Assembly: GCF_900115435.1 (NCBI RefSeq)
Contig: NZ_FOWK01000002.1
Location: 62,001-126,000, forward strand
Reading direction: 5' to 3'
Length of the DNA: 64,000 nucleotides
Origin: Prevotella sp. tf2-5
GTDB lineage: Bacteria; Bacteroidota; Bacteroidia; Bacteroidales; Bacteroidaceae
This document shows positions 50,116-59,678 of the stretch, in pieces; within the stretch, counting starts at the first letter, position 1, and every line of letters starts with the position of its first letter. A program made the translations under genes and the position numbers. The notes beneath the pieces were generated by a model. It had not been told where the DNA came from, searched no databases, and saw only the letters and a list, made by a program, of their open reading frames with translations.

Positions 50116-51807
50116 CTAGCCACAGAAGAACAACACGACGATTTGTGCCGTAAAGATACGGAGGAACATCGATAGCGGGTATACTGTTGAGTAACCTAAT
50201 GCCGGAGCCTCCTTAGAGCATACGCTGTTGGCGTAGGCAAGTGCGGGAGGATCGGTATAAGTACCGGCAATCATACCCATGATGGTGAAGTAATTGAACT
50301 TATATCGTAGACGGGCTATCGGACCGATTATCAGGATGGGGATGATGGTGATGAAGAAACCGGTCAGCACATAGAATATTCCGTCTCCTTCCACCACAGT
50401 CTCAAAGAAACCTGCACCAGCCTTGATGCCCACACTGGCAAGGAAAAGCACCAGCCCGATCTCTCGCAGCATCATGTTGGCGGAGGTCGTGGTATAAGTT
50501 ACTAAGTGAATCTTGTACCCATAGCGTCCGATAAGGATAGCGATAATCAGTGGACCGCCAGCGATACCTAGTCGCATAGGAACTGGCATACCAGGTATGG
50601 CGAGGGGCAGGGAACCGAAAATGATACCTAATATGATCCCGACGAAGATAGTGGCGATATTCGGCGCATTCAGTCGACGGATGGAGTTTCCCATCTTGTT
50701 GGCGACACGGTCGACGGCGTCTTCAGGACCCACTACCATGATCTTGTCACCTACTTGCAAGGGTAGGGAAGCTGTGGCAAAGAGATCCAACCCATGACGG
50801 GTGAGACGGGTTACGTTGACACCATGTACACTTGAGAAGTGCATGGAGGCAAGTGTCTTACCGTTGATCTTGGGATTGGTAATCAAGATACGCTTCGATA
50901 CCAGAGGTTGGTCAGACTGCTCGAAGTCGATGTCGAGCTTGGGACCAATGAAAGCCATGATAGCCTCCTGATCAGCCTCTGCACACACGATTAACATCTG
51001 GTCGCCGATATGGAAAACGGTATCACGGTTGGGAATGCACAACTCACCTTGATGGACAAGGCGTGACACCACAAAGTCACGGTTCAGGAAGTCGTGTACC
51101 TGCAGCAAAGTCTTGCCTTCCAGATATTTGTTAGTCACCTCCAAGTGCATTTTATAAGGTTTTTTGTTGGCTTTAGTCTCATCCATCGCCAACAACTCTT
51201 CCTCCTCTTTCTCTAACTTAATATTACATATATACCTTATTAATATAGTAGCACCGATGATGCCTAACACACCAAGAGGGTAGGCACAGGCGTATGCTGA
51301 TGCAATCTGGGGGGCACCATTGGAGAATACTGACTGTAAAGCCTCGTTAGCGGCACCAAGACCTGGGGTATTGGTGACGGCACCATACAATGTACCAACC
51401 ATCATAGGTAGATTTGTCTTGTCCGAGGTGTCGAAGAAAATGAAGTAACAGACAAACATTACAATAATGTTCAGCAGGATGGCCACCGATGCCAGCGCGT
51501 TCAATTTGATACCAGCTTTTCCGAAACTTTCGAAGAAACCTGGACCGACCTGCATACCAATCATAAAGACGAACAGGATAAGTCCGAAGTCCTGAACAAA
51601 AGTCAGGATAGACTGAGGTGCGGTGAACCCGATGTGTCCAGCCACGATACCGGCAAACAACACAAAAGTGACACCTAACGAGATGCCCCAGAATTTGATC
51701 TTTCCTAAATACACACCTACGGCAATGACTATGGCATATAGCAGGGCTATGTGTGCCACAGAGTCAGTCGACGTAAATAAGTCCTTTAACCATTGCAATG
51801 ATTCCAT
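50116..51807 (-). CDS. AspT/YidE-type transporter with two RCK_C domains
   Basis: The 563-residue membrane protein has two sets of about five hydrophobic helices flanking a soluble middle region with two TrkA-C (RCK_C) domains at about 215-375. This is the plan of the AAEx family (AspT aspartate:alanine exchanger, YidE, YbjL). Substrate is likely a dicarboxylate or amino acid but cannot be assigned. It lies upstream of the decarboxylase genes on the same strand, so a link to succinate/propionate metabolism is possible. A leader of about 90 nt follows the promoter. Confidence 0.82.
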   Translation of the reverse strand: MESLQWLKDLFTSTDSVAHIALLYAIVIAVGVYLGKIKFWGISLGVTFVLFAGIVAGHIGFTAPQSILTFVQDFGLILFVFMIGMQVGPGFFESFGKAGIKLNALASVAILLNIIVMFVCYFIFFDTSDKTNLPMMVGTLYGAVTNTPGLGAANEALQSVFSNGAPQIASAYACAYPLGVLGIIGATILIRYICNIKLEKEEEELLAMDETKANKKPYKMHLEVTNKYLEGKTLLQVHDFLNRDFVVSRLVHQGELCIPNRDTVFHIGDQMLIVCAEADQEAIMAFIGPKLDIDFEQSDQPLVSKRILITNPKINGKTLASMHFSSVHGVNVTRLTRHGLDLFATASLPLQVGDKIMVVGPEDAVDRVANKMGNSIRRLNAPNIATIFVGIILGIIFGSLPLAIPGMPVPMRLGIAGGPLIIAILIGRYGYKIHLVTYTTTSANMMLREIGLVLFLASVGIKAGAGFFETVVEGDGIFYVLTGFFITIIPILIIGPIARLRYKFNYFTIMGMIAGTYTDPPALAYANSVCSKEAPALGYSTVYPLSMFLRIFTAQIVVLFFCG

Positions 51808-51903
51808 AATGTGTTTCCTTTATCAGCGTGCAAAGACAATGCAAACCGCATGAAAAGAACTTGCCCTATGTTGAGGTGTAGCCTGTCTTCGCCAAAATTT
51901 TTG

Positions 51904-51933
51904 CAAAGGTACAAAGAAATTGCGCAATACAAT
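51904..51933 (-). promoter_or_regulatory. Promoter of the AspT-type gene
   Basis: On the minus strand, TACCTTTG (51911-51904) lies 18 bp from ATTG (51933-51930). Confidence 0.55.
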
Positions 51934-52004
51934 CAACTTTGTGCAACTATTTTTCATATTTATGAAAATATTATTAATTTCTTCGGCATTTAAAAAATAA
52001 ATGC

Positions 52005-52043
52005 TAACTTTGTAGGCTGTTATTGGAAAACTCCAATTAACAG
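52005..52043 (+). promoter_or_regulatory. mutAB -7 box and 5' hairpin
   Basis: TAACTTTG (52005-52012) serves mutA, with a weak TTCG at the -33 position. The predicted mRNA begins with a hairpin: CTGTTATTGGA (52017-52027) pairs with TCCAATTAACAG (52032-52043) with one bulged A. It does not resemble a cobalamin riboswitch. Confidence 0.5.
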
Positions 52044-52086
52044 AAGTGAACTTAAAACACAACTTATATAATAATTCATAAAAACT

Positions 52087-53943
52087 ATGGCAAACAAAGA
52101 GAAACTCTTCACCGAGTTTACTGCGCCCACCACTCAGGAGTGGTTGGACAAGATTGAAGTGGACCTAAAAGGTGCCGACTTCCAGAAGCGACTCGTGTGG
52201 AGAACCAATGAAGGCTTCAACGTACAGCCTTTCTATCGCCGAGAGGACTTGGCGAACCTGAAAACACCTGATGCACTGCCGGGTGAGTTCCCATTTGTTC
52301 GTGGTAACAAAAAGGACTCCAATGAGTGGTATGTGCGTCAGAATATCAAAGTTGACGACCCCGTAGAGGCGAATAAGAAGGCGCTCGACATCTTGAATAA
52401 GGGTGTCGACTCTATCGGCTTCCGCTTTGGTGGCGACAAGGTTAGTCCTGCGTTCATTGAAACCTTGCTGAAGGATATCCGTCTGGATATCGTGGAGGTC
52501 AGCTACCGCACCTGTCCGTGTCATGCTGTTGAACTCGCAGAGATACTGGTGAAGTATTTCGAGAAGATGGGTTACGACAAGGAGAAGATTGTGGGTGGTG
52601 TCGGCTTCGATCCCATCGACAAGATGTTGCAGAAAGGTAAGGATACCACCCCGATGCTGGAGAACCTGCCTAAATTGGTGGAGACTTTGAAGGACTATCC
52701 CAATTTGCGTTGCGTGATGGTACATACAGACACCCTTAACAATGCCGGTGCTTATATCGTACAAGAGCTCGGTTATGCCCTCAGTTGGGGTAATGAATAC
52801 CTGCAGCAACTGGTGGATGCAGGGGTGGATGTCGACCTTGCAGCAAAAAGCATCAAGTTCTATATGGGCATCTCTGAAAACTATTTCATGGAGATTGCCA
52901 AGTTCCGTGCCGCTCGTCTATTATGGGCTCAGATAGTAAAACAGTATGAGCCGAAGTGCGACTGCGCTTGTAAGATGGTCATCAATGCCAGCACTTCTAC
53001 TTACAACCAGACCTTATTTGACTCATACGTGAACCTGCTCCGCTCTCAGACGGAGGCAATGAGTGCCGCACTGGGTGGTGTACACTCCATGGTGGTTACT
53101 CCGTTCGACGCTCCTTATGAGAAGGCAACGGATTTTAGTGAGCGTATCGCCCGTAACCAGCAATTGCTGATTAAGGAAGAGGCTCATTTCGATCGTATTG
53201 TAGACCCATCCGCAGGCTCTTACTATATCGAGCATCTGACAGATGCTCTTGCACAAGAGGCTTGGAAGATATTCCTCAAGATTGAAGACGAGGGCGGTTT
53301 CCTGGAGGCTGTCAAGAAGGGTATTGTACAGGATGACATCAATGCTACTAATGTGAAGCGTCATGGTGATGCCGCCAAGCGTAAGGAGTTCATCCTTGGT
53401 ACCAACCAGTTCCCAAACTTCACGGAGAAGAGTGACGGCAAGCGTGCTCAAGGTGGCGCCTGTTGTTGCAAAAACTCTGAGTGCTCTGAGAACTCTGAGA
53501 TTAAGAAGATCAATAGCACTCGTCTCGCTGCAGACTTTGAGGATCTTCGCATCCATACGGAGGAGACGAAGGTGCCTACGGCGTTCATGCTGACAATCGG
53601 TAACCTCGCCATGCGCCAGGCTCGTGCCCAGTTCTCATGCAACTTCCTCGCTTGTGCTGGTTATAAGGTAATCGACAACCTCGGTTTCAAGACGGTAGAG
53701 GAGGGTGTTGACGCTGCCTTGGAGGCAAAGGCCGATATTGTAGTCATCTGCTCTTCTGACGATGAGTATGCTGAGTATGCTATCCCCGCCTTCAAATACT
53801 TGAACGGTCGCGCAATGTTCGTGGTGGCTGGTGCCCCTGCTTGCATGGAAGACCTGAAGGCTGCCGGCATCGAGAACTACATTCATGTTCGTTGTAATGT
53901 GCTCGAGACTTTGAAAGAATATAATCAGAAACTTGGTATTTAA
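52087..53943 (+). CDS. mutA: Methylmalonyl-CoA mutase small subunit
   Basis: The 618-residue subunit pairs with MutB in the adenosylcobalamin-dependent mutase, which interconverts succinyl-CoA and methylmalonyl-CoA. It has the TIM-barrel N-terminal half and a vestigial C-terminal B12-fold without the D-x-H-x-x-G cobalt ligand, as in other non-catalytic subunits. A cysteine-rich insert, G-G-A-C-C-C-K-N-S-E-C, lies near 457-467 between the two halves. mutB starts 16 bases after its stop. Confidence 0.93.
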   Translation: MANKEKLFTEFTAPTTQEWLDKIEVDLKGADFQKRLVWRTNEGFNVQPFYRREDLANLKTPDALPGEFPFVRGNKKDSNEWYVRQNIKVDDPVEANKKALDILNKGVDSIGFRFGGDKVSPAFIETLLKDIRLDIVEVSYRTCPCHAVELAEILVKYFEKMGYDKEKIVGGVGFDPIDKMLQKGKDTTPMLENLPKLVETLKDYPNLRCVMVHTDTLNNAGAYIVQELGYALSWGNEYLQQLVDAGVDVDLAAKSIKFYMGISENYFMEIAKFRAARLLWAQIVKQYEPKCDCACKMVINASTSTYNQTLFDSYVNLLRSQTEAMSAALGGVHSMVVTPFDAPYEKATDFSERIARNQQLLIKEEAHFDRIVDPSAGSYYIEHLTDALAQEAWKIFLKIEDEGGFLEAVKKGIVQDDINATNVKRHGDAAKRKEFILGTNQFPNFTEKSDGKRAQGGACCCKNSECSENSEIKKINSTRLAADFEDLRIHTEETKVPTAFMLTIGNLAMRQARAQFSCNFLACAGYKVIDNLGFKTVEEGVDAALEAKADIVVICSSDDEYAEYAIPAFKYLNGRAMFVVAGAPACMEDLKAAGIENYIHVRCNVLETLKEYNQKLGI

Positions 53944-53959
53944 AGAATAGGAGACTTGA

Positions 53960-56128
53960 ATGATGCGTAAACAATTTAAAGATATCGATATCTATGCTGG
54001 CATTCATGCTCAAGATGGTGCCAAGTGGATCAAGGACAATAACATCGTAGCTGACTGGAAGACTCCAGAGCATATCGAGGTACGTCCTGTATATACGAAA
54101 GAGGACCTGGAGGATATGGAGCACCTCGACTTCACAGCTGGTATTCCTCCTTACCTGCGTGGTCCGTACTCTATGATGTATCCGTTCCGCCCGTGGACCA
54201 TCCGTCAGTATGCCGGATTCTCCACTGCTGAGGAGTCGAATGCGTTCTATCGTCGTAACCTCGCCTCTGGTCAGAAGGGACTCTCTGTAGCTTTCGACCT
54301 GCCGACACACCGTGGCTACGACCCTGACAATGCCCGTGTGGTGGGTGATGTCGGTAAGGCAGGTGTGTCTATCTGCAATGAGGAGAACATGAAGGTGCTG
54401 TTCAGTGGCATCCCCTTGAATAAGATGTCTGTGTCCATGACGATGAATGGTGCCGTGCTGCCTATCCTTGCTTTCTATATCGTGGCAGGATTGGAGCAGG
54501 GGGCTCAGTTGGAGGAGATGGCTGGTACGATCCAGAACGATATCCTGAAGGAGTTTATGGTGCGTAACACCTATATCTATCCGCCAGCCTTCTCTATGAA
54601 GATCATCGCTGATATCTTCGAGTACACCTCCCAGAAGATGCCTAAGTTCAACAGCATCTCTATCTCCGGCTATCACATGCAGGAGGCTGGTGCTACCGCT
54701 GATATCGAGCTTGCCTATACCCTTGCCGATGGTATGGACTATCTGCGCACTGGTGTTAATGCAGGTATCGACGTCGATGCCTTTGCTCCTCGTCTGTCGT
54801 TCTTCTGGGCTATCGGTATGAACCACTTCATGGAGATTGCCAAGATGCGTGCCGGTCGTCTGTTGTGGGCGAAGATCGTGAAGAGTTTCGGTGCCAAGAA
54901 CCCGAAGTCACTCGCACTCCGTACTCACTCTCAGACTTCTGGTTGGTCATTGACTGAGCAGGATCCTTTCAACAATGTAGGTCGTACCTGTATCGAGGCG
55001 ATGGCTGCCGTATTAGGACATACCCAGTCTCTGCATACCAATGCGTTGGATGAGGCTATCGCACTGCCAACCGACTTCTCAGCCCGTATTGCCCGTAATA
55101 CCCAAATCTATATCCAGAATGAGACGAAGGTCTGCAAGCAGATCGACCCCTGGGCTGGTTCTTATTATGTGGAGACACTGACCAACGAGTTGGTTCATAA
55201 GGCTTGGGAGCACATCCAGGAGATTGAGAAACTGGGCGGTATGGCGAAGGCTATCGAGACCGGTCTGCCCAAGATGCGTATCGAGGAGGCTGCCGCCCGT
55301 ACCCAGGCTCGTATCGACTCTGGTGTTCAGACGATTGTCGGTACCAATAAGTATCGTTTGGAGCATGAGGATCCTATTGATATCCTCGAGGTTGACAATA
55401 CCGCTGTGCGCAAGCAACAGGAAGAGAGTCTGGCTCAGGTTCGTGCTTCTCGTGACGAGGCCGCTTGTCAGGCAGCTCTGAAAGCCATCACGGAGTGTGT
55501 CCGTGACTTCCAGGAAGGTCGTAAGAGTGAGAATAACCTCCTTGACCTTGCCGTGAAAGCCGCTCAGTTGCGTTGTACCCTTGGTGAGATCAGTGATGCC
55601 TGCGAGGAGATCGTAGGTCGTTATAAAGCAGTAATCAGAACAATTTCAGGCGTGTATAGTTCAGAATCAAAGAACGACAGCGACTTCGAGTTAGCTTGTA
55701 AGCTGACTGACGAGTTCGCAGAGAAGGAAGGTCGCCGTCCTCGTATCTTCATCGCCAAGATGGGACAGGATGGTCACGACCGTGGTGCAAAGGTAGTGGC
55801 AACAGGATATGCCGACTGTGGTTTCGACGTGGATATGGGACCGTTGTTCCAGACTCCTGCTGAGGCTGCCCGTGAGGCTGTCGAGAATGATGTCCATGTA
55901 GTAGGTGCGTCATCTCTTGCCGCAGGTCATAAGACCCTCATTCCTCAACTGATTGAAGAACTGAAAAAACTTGGACGTGAGGATATCATGGTGATTGCTG
56001 GTGGTGTGATTCCTGCCCAGGATTATGACTTCCTCTATAAAGCAGGTGTCGCAGCCATCTTCGGTCCTGGTACCTCTGTTGCCAAGGCTGCCGTCGAGAT
56101 GATGAAGATCCTACTGGAACAGGAATAA
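53960..56128 (+). CDS. mutB: Methylmalonyl-CoA mutase large (catalytic) subunit
   Basis: The 722-residue catalytic subunit has a TIM-barrel substrate domain and a C-terminal B12-binding domain. The lower cobalt ligand is H606 in G-Q-D-G-H-D-R-G. The purine-rich AGGAGA before the ATG at 53960 is a good ribosome site. With the decarboxylase encoded divergently, it makes the succinate-to-propionate route. The long antisense frame over its 5' part is a shadow. Confidence 0.96.
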   Translation: MMRKQFKDIDIYAGIHAQDGAKWIKDNNIVADWKTPEHIEVRPVYTKEDLEDMEHLDFTAGIPPYLRGPYSMMYPFRPWTIRQYAGFSTAEESNAFYRRNLASGQKGLSVAFDLPTHRGYDPDNARVVGDVGKAGVSICNEENMKVLFSGIPLNKMSVSMTMNGAVLPILAFYIVAGLEQGAQLEEMAGTIQNDILKEFMVRNTYIYPPAFSMKIIADIFEYTSQKMPKFNSISISGYHMQEAGATADIELAYTLADGMDYLRTGVNAGIDVDAFAPRLSFFWAIGMNHFMEIAKMRAGRLLWAKIVKSFGAKNPKSLALRTHSQTSGWSLTEQDPFNNVGRTCIEAMAAVLGHTQSLHTNALDEAIALPTDFSARIARNTQIYIQNETKVCKQIDPWAGSYYVETLTNELVHKAWEHIQEIEKLGGMAKAIETGLPKMRIEEAAARTQARIDSGVQTIVGTNKYRLEHEDPIDILEVDNTAVRKQQEESLAQVRASRDEAACQAALKAITECVRDFQEGRKSENNLLDLAVKAAQLRCTLGEISDACEEIVGRYKAVIRTISGVYSSESKNDSDFELACKLTDEFAEKEGRRPRIFIAKMGQDGHDRGAKVVATGYADCGFDVDMGPLFQTPAEAAREAVENDVHVVGASSLAAGHKTLIPQLIEELKKLGREDIMVIAGGVIPAQDYDFLYKAGVAAIFGPGTSVAKAAVEMMKILLEQE

Positions 56129-56150
56129 GAAGTTCTTGCTATAAGAAAGA

Positions 56151-56183
56151 AAAACGACACTATATTGCAGTGTCGTTTTTTTT
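56151..56183. terminator. Terminator between mutB and hemW
   Basis: CGACACT (56155-56161) pairs with AGTGTCG (56169-56175), extended by AAAA/TTTT, and is followed by a run of eight T. It serves both convergent genes. Confidence 0.85.
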
Positions 56184-56194
56184 GTGCTGTATGT

Positions 56195-57313
56195 CTAGAC
56201 GTAAATGAGGGAACTCATGATGTCGTCGCTAACGAAGAGTCCTTGTCGGGTGAGTGTCAGACGGGTCCCTTCTCGGGTCAGTAGTCCCAGGGCGATATAT
56301 CGTTGTGCTTCTCTCTCGCAATAAGTACGATACTTATGGGAGAGAGTGGAGAGGTCGAGTCCCTCACAAGTACGGAGGGCAACAGTGATGCGGTCGTTAT
56401 AATGAGTATCCTCGTCGATGACTTCTTGTTCACTGGGTAGTTGTCCTCTTTCGATGGCTTCCATATACTGTTGGAGGTCGCTGATATTCCAACTGCGGGT
56501 GTGTCCGTCGTAGCTGTGGGCAGCGGCACCTAATCCGACATAGGGGATGTCCTGCCAATAGCTGCTGTTATGCTTGGAACGGAAACCAGGCTTGGCGAAG
56601 TTGCTGATCTCATAGTGTTCATAACCAGCTTCTGTCACCTTGTCTATCAGCCGTTCATACATCAACCTCTCTGTCTCCTCATCCATCTTTATTTTTTCAT
56701 TTTTAATCTTTAATCTCCATAAAGGAGTGCCTTCCTCTATCATGAGGCAGTAAGCGGAAAGATGCTCCACATGGAGTCGGAGAGCGGCATCGATGTCATA
56801 TTCCCAGTCTTGGAGGTTCTCATCGGGAAAACCGTACATCAGGTCCACGCTTATGTTCTGGATGCCAGCGTCTCGGAGCCGTTGGACGGCAAGGGGAACC
56901 TGGGCGGCGGTATGTCTGCGATGAAGGAAACGCAGTCGTTCGTCATCGAAGGTCTGTGCACCCATGCTGACTCTGTTGATGCCGAGTTGTGATAACATCA
57001 CAGCATACTCGGTGGAGACGTCGTCGGGATTCACCTCGATGGTGAACTCGCGGGTGGCAGCTCCATATACATTATTAATATATATAGAGAGTTGACGCAG
57101 TTGGTCGATGGTCAGTTGTGAGGGAGTCCCTCCACCCAGATAGACGGTCTCGACAGACTCCCTTCTTCCCTCTTCCTTCTTAGCTCTTAGCTCCATCTCC
57201 TTGCATACGGCATCCACATACCGCTGTCGCCATTGGAGGGCGGTCGTAGAGTAGAAACCACAATAGATACAGCGGCTTGCACAGAAAGGGATATGGATGT
57301 AAAGACCTGCCAT
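56195..57313 (-). CDS. hemW: Radical SAM heme chaperone HemW
   Basis: The 372-residue protein has the radical SAM cysteines C11, C15 and C18 in C-A-S-R-C-I-Y-C. G-G-G-T-P-S follows near 60-65 and the HemW-type N-S-S-Y-W motif near 239-243, preceded by K-H. HemW inserts heme into respiratory enzymes. It was long misnamed as coproporphyrinogen dehydrogenase. It lies alone between two terminated plus-strand genes, with a likely -7 box TACTTTTG at 57349-57342. Confidence 0.9.
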   Translation of the reverse strand: MAGLYIHIPFCASRCIYCGFYSTTALQWRQRYVDAVCKEMELRAKKEEGRRESVETVYLGGGTPSQLTIDQLRQLSIYINNVYGAATREFTIEVNPDDVSTEYAVMLSQLGINRVSMGAQTFDDERLRFLHRRHTAAQVPLAVQRLRDAGIQNISVDLMYGFPDENLQDWEYDIDAALRLHVEHLSAYCLMIEEGTPLWRLKIKNEKIKMDEETERLMYERLIDKVTEAGYEHYEISNFAKPGFRSKHNSSYWQDIPYVGLGAAAHSYDGHTRSWNISDLQQYMEAIERGQLPSEQEVIDEDTHYNDRITVALRTCEGLDLSTLSHKYRTYCEREAQRYIALGLLTREGTRLTLTRQGLFVSDDIMSSLIYV

Positions 57314-57341
57314 ATAGCCACCAACGTTCTAATTCTGTGAA

Positions 57342-57349
57342 CAAAAGTA
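57342..57349 (-). promoter_or_regulatory. -7 box of hemW
   Basis: On the minus strand this reads TACTTTTG, 28 bases before the start codon. No convincing -33 box. Confidence 0.4.
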
Positions 57350-57448
57350 CTAATAAAGTTTAATATTTGAAAGTTTTCTTAGGTTTTTCGCATGAAAATG
57401 ACTAATTTTAGCGTCGCTTATCGAAATTAAACCTAAAACATAACCGAT

Positions 57449-59608
57449 ATGAAAGTTTATCAAACCAACGAAATCAAAAACATCGCGCTGCTTGGCAGTG
57501 CGGGTAGCGGCAAGACTACTCTTGCCGAAGCAATGGTCTACGAAGCTGGCATCATCAAACGCCGCGGCACTGTAGAGGGTAAGAACACCATGAGCGATTA
57601 TTTCCCTGTTGAGCAGGAATATGGCTACTCGGTGTTCTCTACTGTTTTTCATGTAGAGTGGAATAACAAGAAGCTGAACATCATCGACTGCCCGGGATCG
57701 GACGACTTCGTCGGTGGTGCCATTACTGCCCTGAATGTGACAGACCAGGCTGTATTGCTCATTAATGGACAGTATGGTCCTGAGGTGGGTACGATGAATG
57801 CTTTCCGTAATACTGAGAAGTTGAAGAAACCCGTTATCTTCCTCGTTAACCAACTCGACCGCGACAACTGCGACTTCGACCAGATCCTGGCTCAGCTGCG
57901 TGAGGTCTATGGTAACAATTGTGTTCCTGTCCAGTATCCTATCGCTACAGGTCCTGGCTTCAACAGTGTTATCGACGTGCTGTTGATGAAGAAATACTCC
58001 TGGAAGCCCGAGGGTGGTGCTCCCATCATCGAGGAGATTCCTGCCGACCAACTCGACAAGGCAAAGGAGATGAAGGCTGCCCTTGTGGAAGCTGCCGCTG
58101 CTGGTGACGACACGCTGATGGAGAAGTTCTTCGAGAGTGAGGACTTGACGGAGGACGAGATGCGTGAGGGTATCCGAAAAGGTCTGGTGACCCGCAGCAT
58201 CTATCCTGTATTCTGCGTTTGTGCAGGTAAGGACATGGGTGTACGTCGTCTGATGGAGTTCCTGGGTAATGTCGTTCCTTTCGTGAGCGAGATGCCTGTT
58301 ATTAAGAATGCTGCCGGTAAGGAAGTTCCTGCCGATGCCAGTGCTCCCACCTCTCTGTATTTCTTCAAGACAGGTGTTGAGCCTCATATTGGTGAGGTAC
58401 AGTATTTCAAGGTGATGAGTGGTGTCGTCAAGAGTGGTGACGACCTGACCAACGCCGACCGTGGCTCTAAGGAGCGTATCGGTACACTCTATGCTTGTGC
58501 TGGTGCCAACCGTATCCAGGTGGATCAGCTCGTCGCTGGAGATATCGGCTGTACCGTGAAACTGAAGGATGTGAAGACGGGTAATACCCTTAATGGCAAG
58601 GATGTGGAGAATAAGTTTGACTTCATTAAATATCCTAACTCTAAGTTCTCTCGTGCTATCAAGGCTGTCAACGAGGCAGAGACAGAGAAGATGATGGCTG
58701 CCCTGCAGCGTATGCGCCAGGAAGATCCTACATGGGTCGTTGAGCAGTCCAAGGAGTTGCGCCAGATCATCGTTCATGGTCAGGGTGAGTTCCACCTGCG
58801 TACCTTGAAATGGCGTATGGAGAATAACGAGAAGATCCAGATAGAGTATCAGGAGCCGAAGATTCCTTATCGTGAGACAATCACGAAGATGGCGCGTGCC
58901 GACTATCGTCATAAGAAACAGTCTGGTGGTGCAGGACAGTTCGGTGAAGTTCACCTGATTGTGGAGCCTTATACCGAGGGTATGCCTGATCCTACCTCTT
59001 TCACCATCAACGGACAGGAGTTTAAGATGAACATCAAGTCGAAAGAGGAGAAAGACTTGGATTGGGGCGGTAAGCTCGTTTTCATCAACAGCGTCGTGGG
59101 TGGTGCTATCGATATGCGCTTTATGCCCGCTATTCTGAAGGGTGTGATGGAGCGTATGGAGCAGGGACCGTTGACTGGTTCTTATGCCCGTGATGTCCGT
59201 GTTATCGTATACGATGGTAAGATGCACCCGGTAGACTCTAACGAGCTCTCGTTCATGCTGGCAGCCCGTAATGCCTTCTCCGCTGCTTTCAAGGAGGCAG
59301 GTCCGAAGGTGCTGGAGCCTATCTATGACTTAGAGGTATTGGTGCCTGCTGACTATATGGGTGATGTGATGAGTGACCTGCAGGGTCGTCGTGCCATCAT
59401 CATGGGTATGGACAGTGAGTCTGGCTACCAGAAGCTGACGGCAAAGATTCCTTTGAAGGAACTCGCCAGCTATAGCATCGCCCTCAGCTCCTTGACGGGT
59501 GGTCGTGCTTCGTTCTCTACCAGTTTCAGCAGCTACGAACTCGTTCCGAACGATATCCAGCAGCAGCTCATCAAGGAGCATGAGGCTGAGCTGAAGGAAG
59601 AGGATTAA
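57449..59608 (+). CDS. Elongation factor G paralogue (EF-G2 type)
   Basis: The 719-residue protein has the five-domain EF-G plan, but its G motifs deviate. G1 is G-S-A-G-S-G-K-T-T at 16-24. G3 is D-C-P-G-S at 80-84, with serine where EF-G has its catalytic histidine. G4 is N-Q-L-D at 134-137 rather than N-K-M-D. It fits the Bacteroides EF-G2, reported to work in translation without GTP hydrolysis when carbon is scarce. The canonical fusA is expected elsewhere. The long minus-strand frame over it is a shadow. A terminator follows at 59627-59659. Confidence 0.85.
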   Translation: MKVYQTNEIKNIALLGSAGSGKTTLAEAMVYEAGIIKRRGTVEGKNTMSDYFPVEQEYGYSVFSTVFHVEWNNKKLNIIDCPGSDDFVGGAITALNVTDQAVLLINGQYGPEVGTMNAFRNTEKLKKPVIFLVNQLDRDNCDFDQILAQLREVYGNNCVPVQYPIATGPGFNSVIDVLLMKKYSWKPEGGAPIIEEIPADQLDKAKEMKAALVEAAAAGDDTLMEKFFESEDLTEDEMREGIRKGLVTRSIYPVFCVCAGKDMGVRRLMEFLGNVVPFVSEMPVIKNAAGKEVPADASAPTSLYFFKTGVEPHIGEVQYFKVMSGVVKSGDDLTNADRGSKERIGTLYACAGANRIQVDQLVAGDIGCTVKLKDVKTGNTLNGKDVENKFDFIKYPNSKFSRAIKAVNEAETEKMMAALQRMRQEDPTWVVEQSKELRQIIVHGQGEFHLRTLKWRMENNEKIQIEYQEPKIPYRETITKMARADYRHKKQSGGAGQFGEVHLIVEPYTEGMPDPTSFTINGQEFKMNIKSKEEKDLDWGGKLVFINSVVGGAIDMRFMPAILKGVMERMEQGPLTGSYARDVRVIVYDGKMHPVDSNELSFMLAARNAFSAAFKEAGPKVLEPIYDLEVLVPADYMGDVMSDLQGRRAIIMGMDSESGYQKLTAKIPLKELASYSIALSSLTGGRASFSTSFSSYELVPNDIQQQLIKEHEAELKEED

Positions 59609-59626
59609 TTCCTTGATATAAAATAG

Positions 59627-59659
59627 AGGACTGACATCCTTAGGGTGTCAGTCCTTTTA
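59627..59659 (+). terminator. Terminator after the EF-G paralogue
   Basis: AGGACTGACA (59627-59636) pairs perfectly with TGTCAGTCCT (59646-59655), followed by TTTT. Confidence 0.85.
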
Positions 59660-59678
59660 TTAATTAATAAAGAATATT

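Noticed and set aside
52013..52086. Cobalamin riboswitch upstream of mutA
   Set aside because: The leader is only about 70 nt, with no B12 box or multi-stem architecture.
53792..54826. A 344-codon minus-strand frame over mutA/mutB
   Set aside because: It is the complement of strongly conserved mutase codons and shows no domain or promoter.
57350..59227. A 625-codon open frame on the minus strand over the EF-G paralogue
   Set aside because: It lies antisense to a well-conserved gene, is rich in His, Leu and Thr as expected from the complement of its codons, and has no start signal or recognisable domain.
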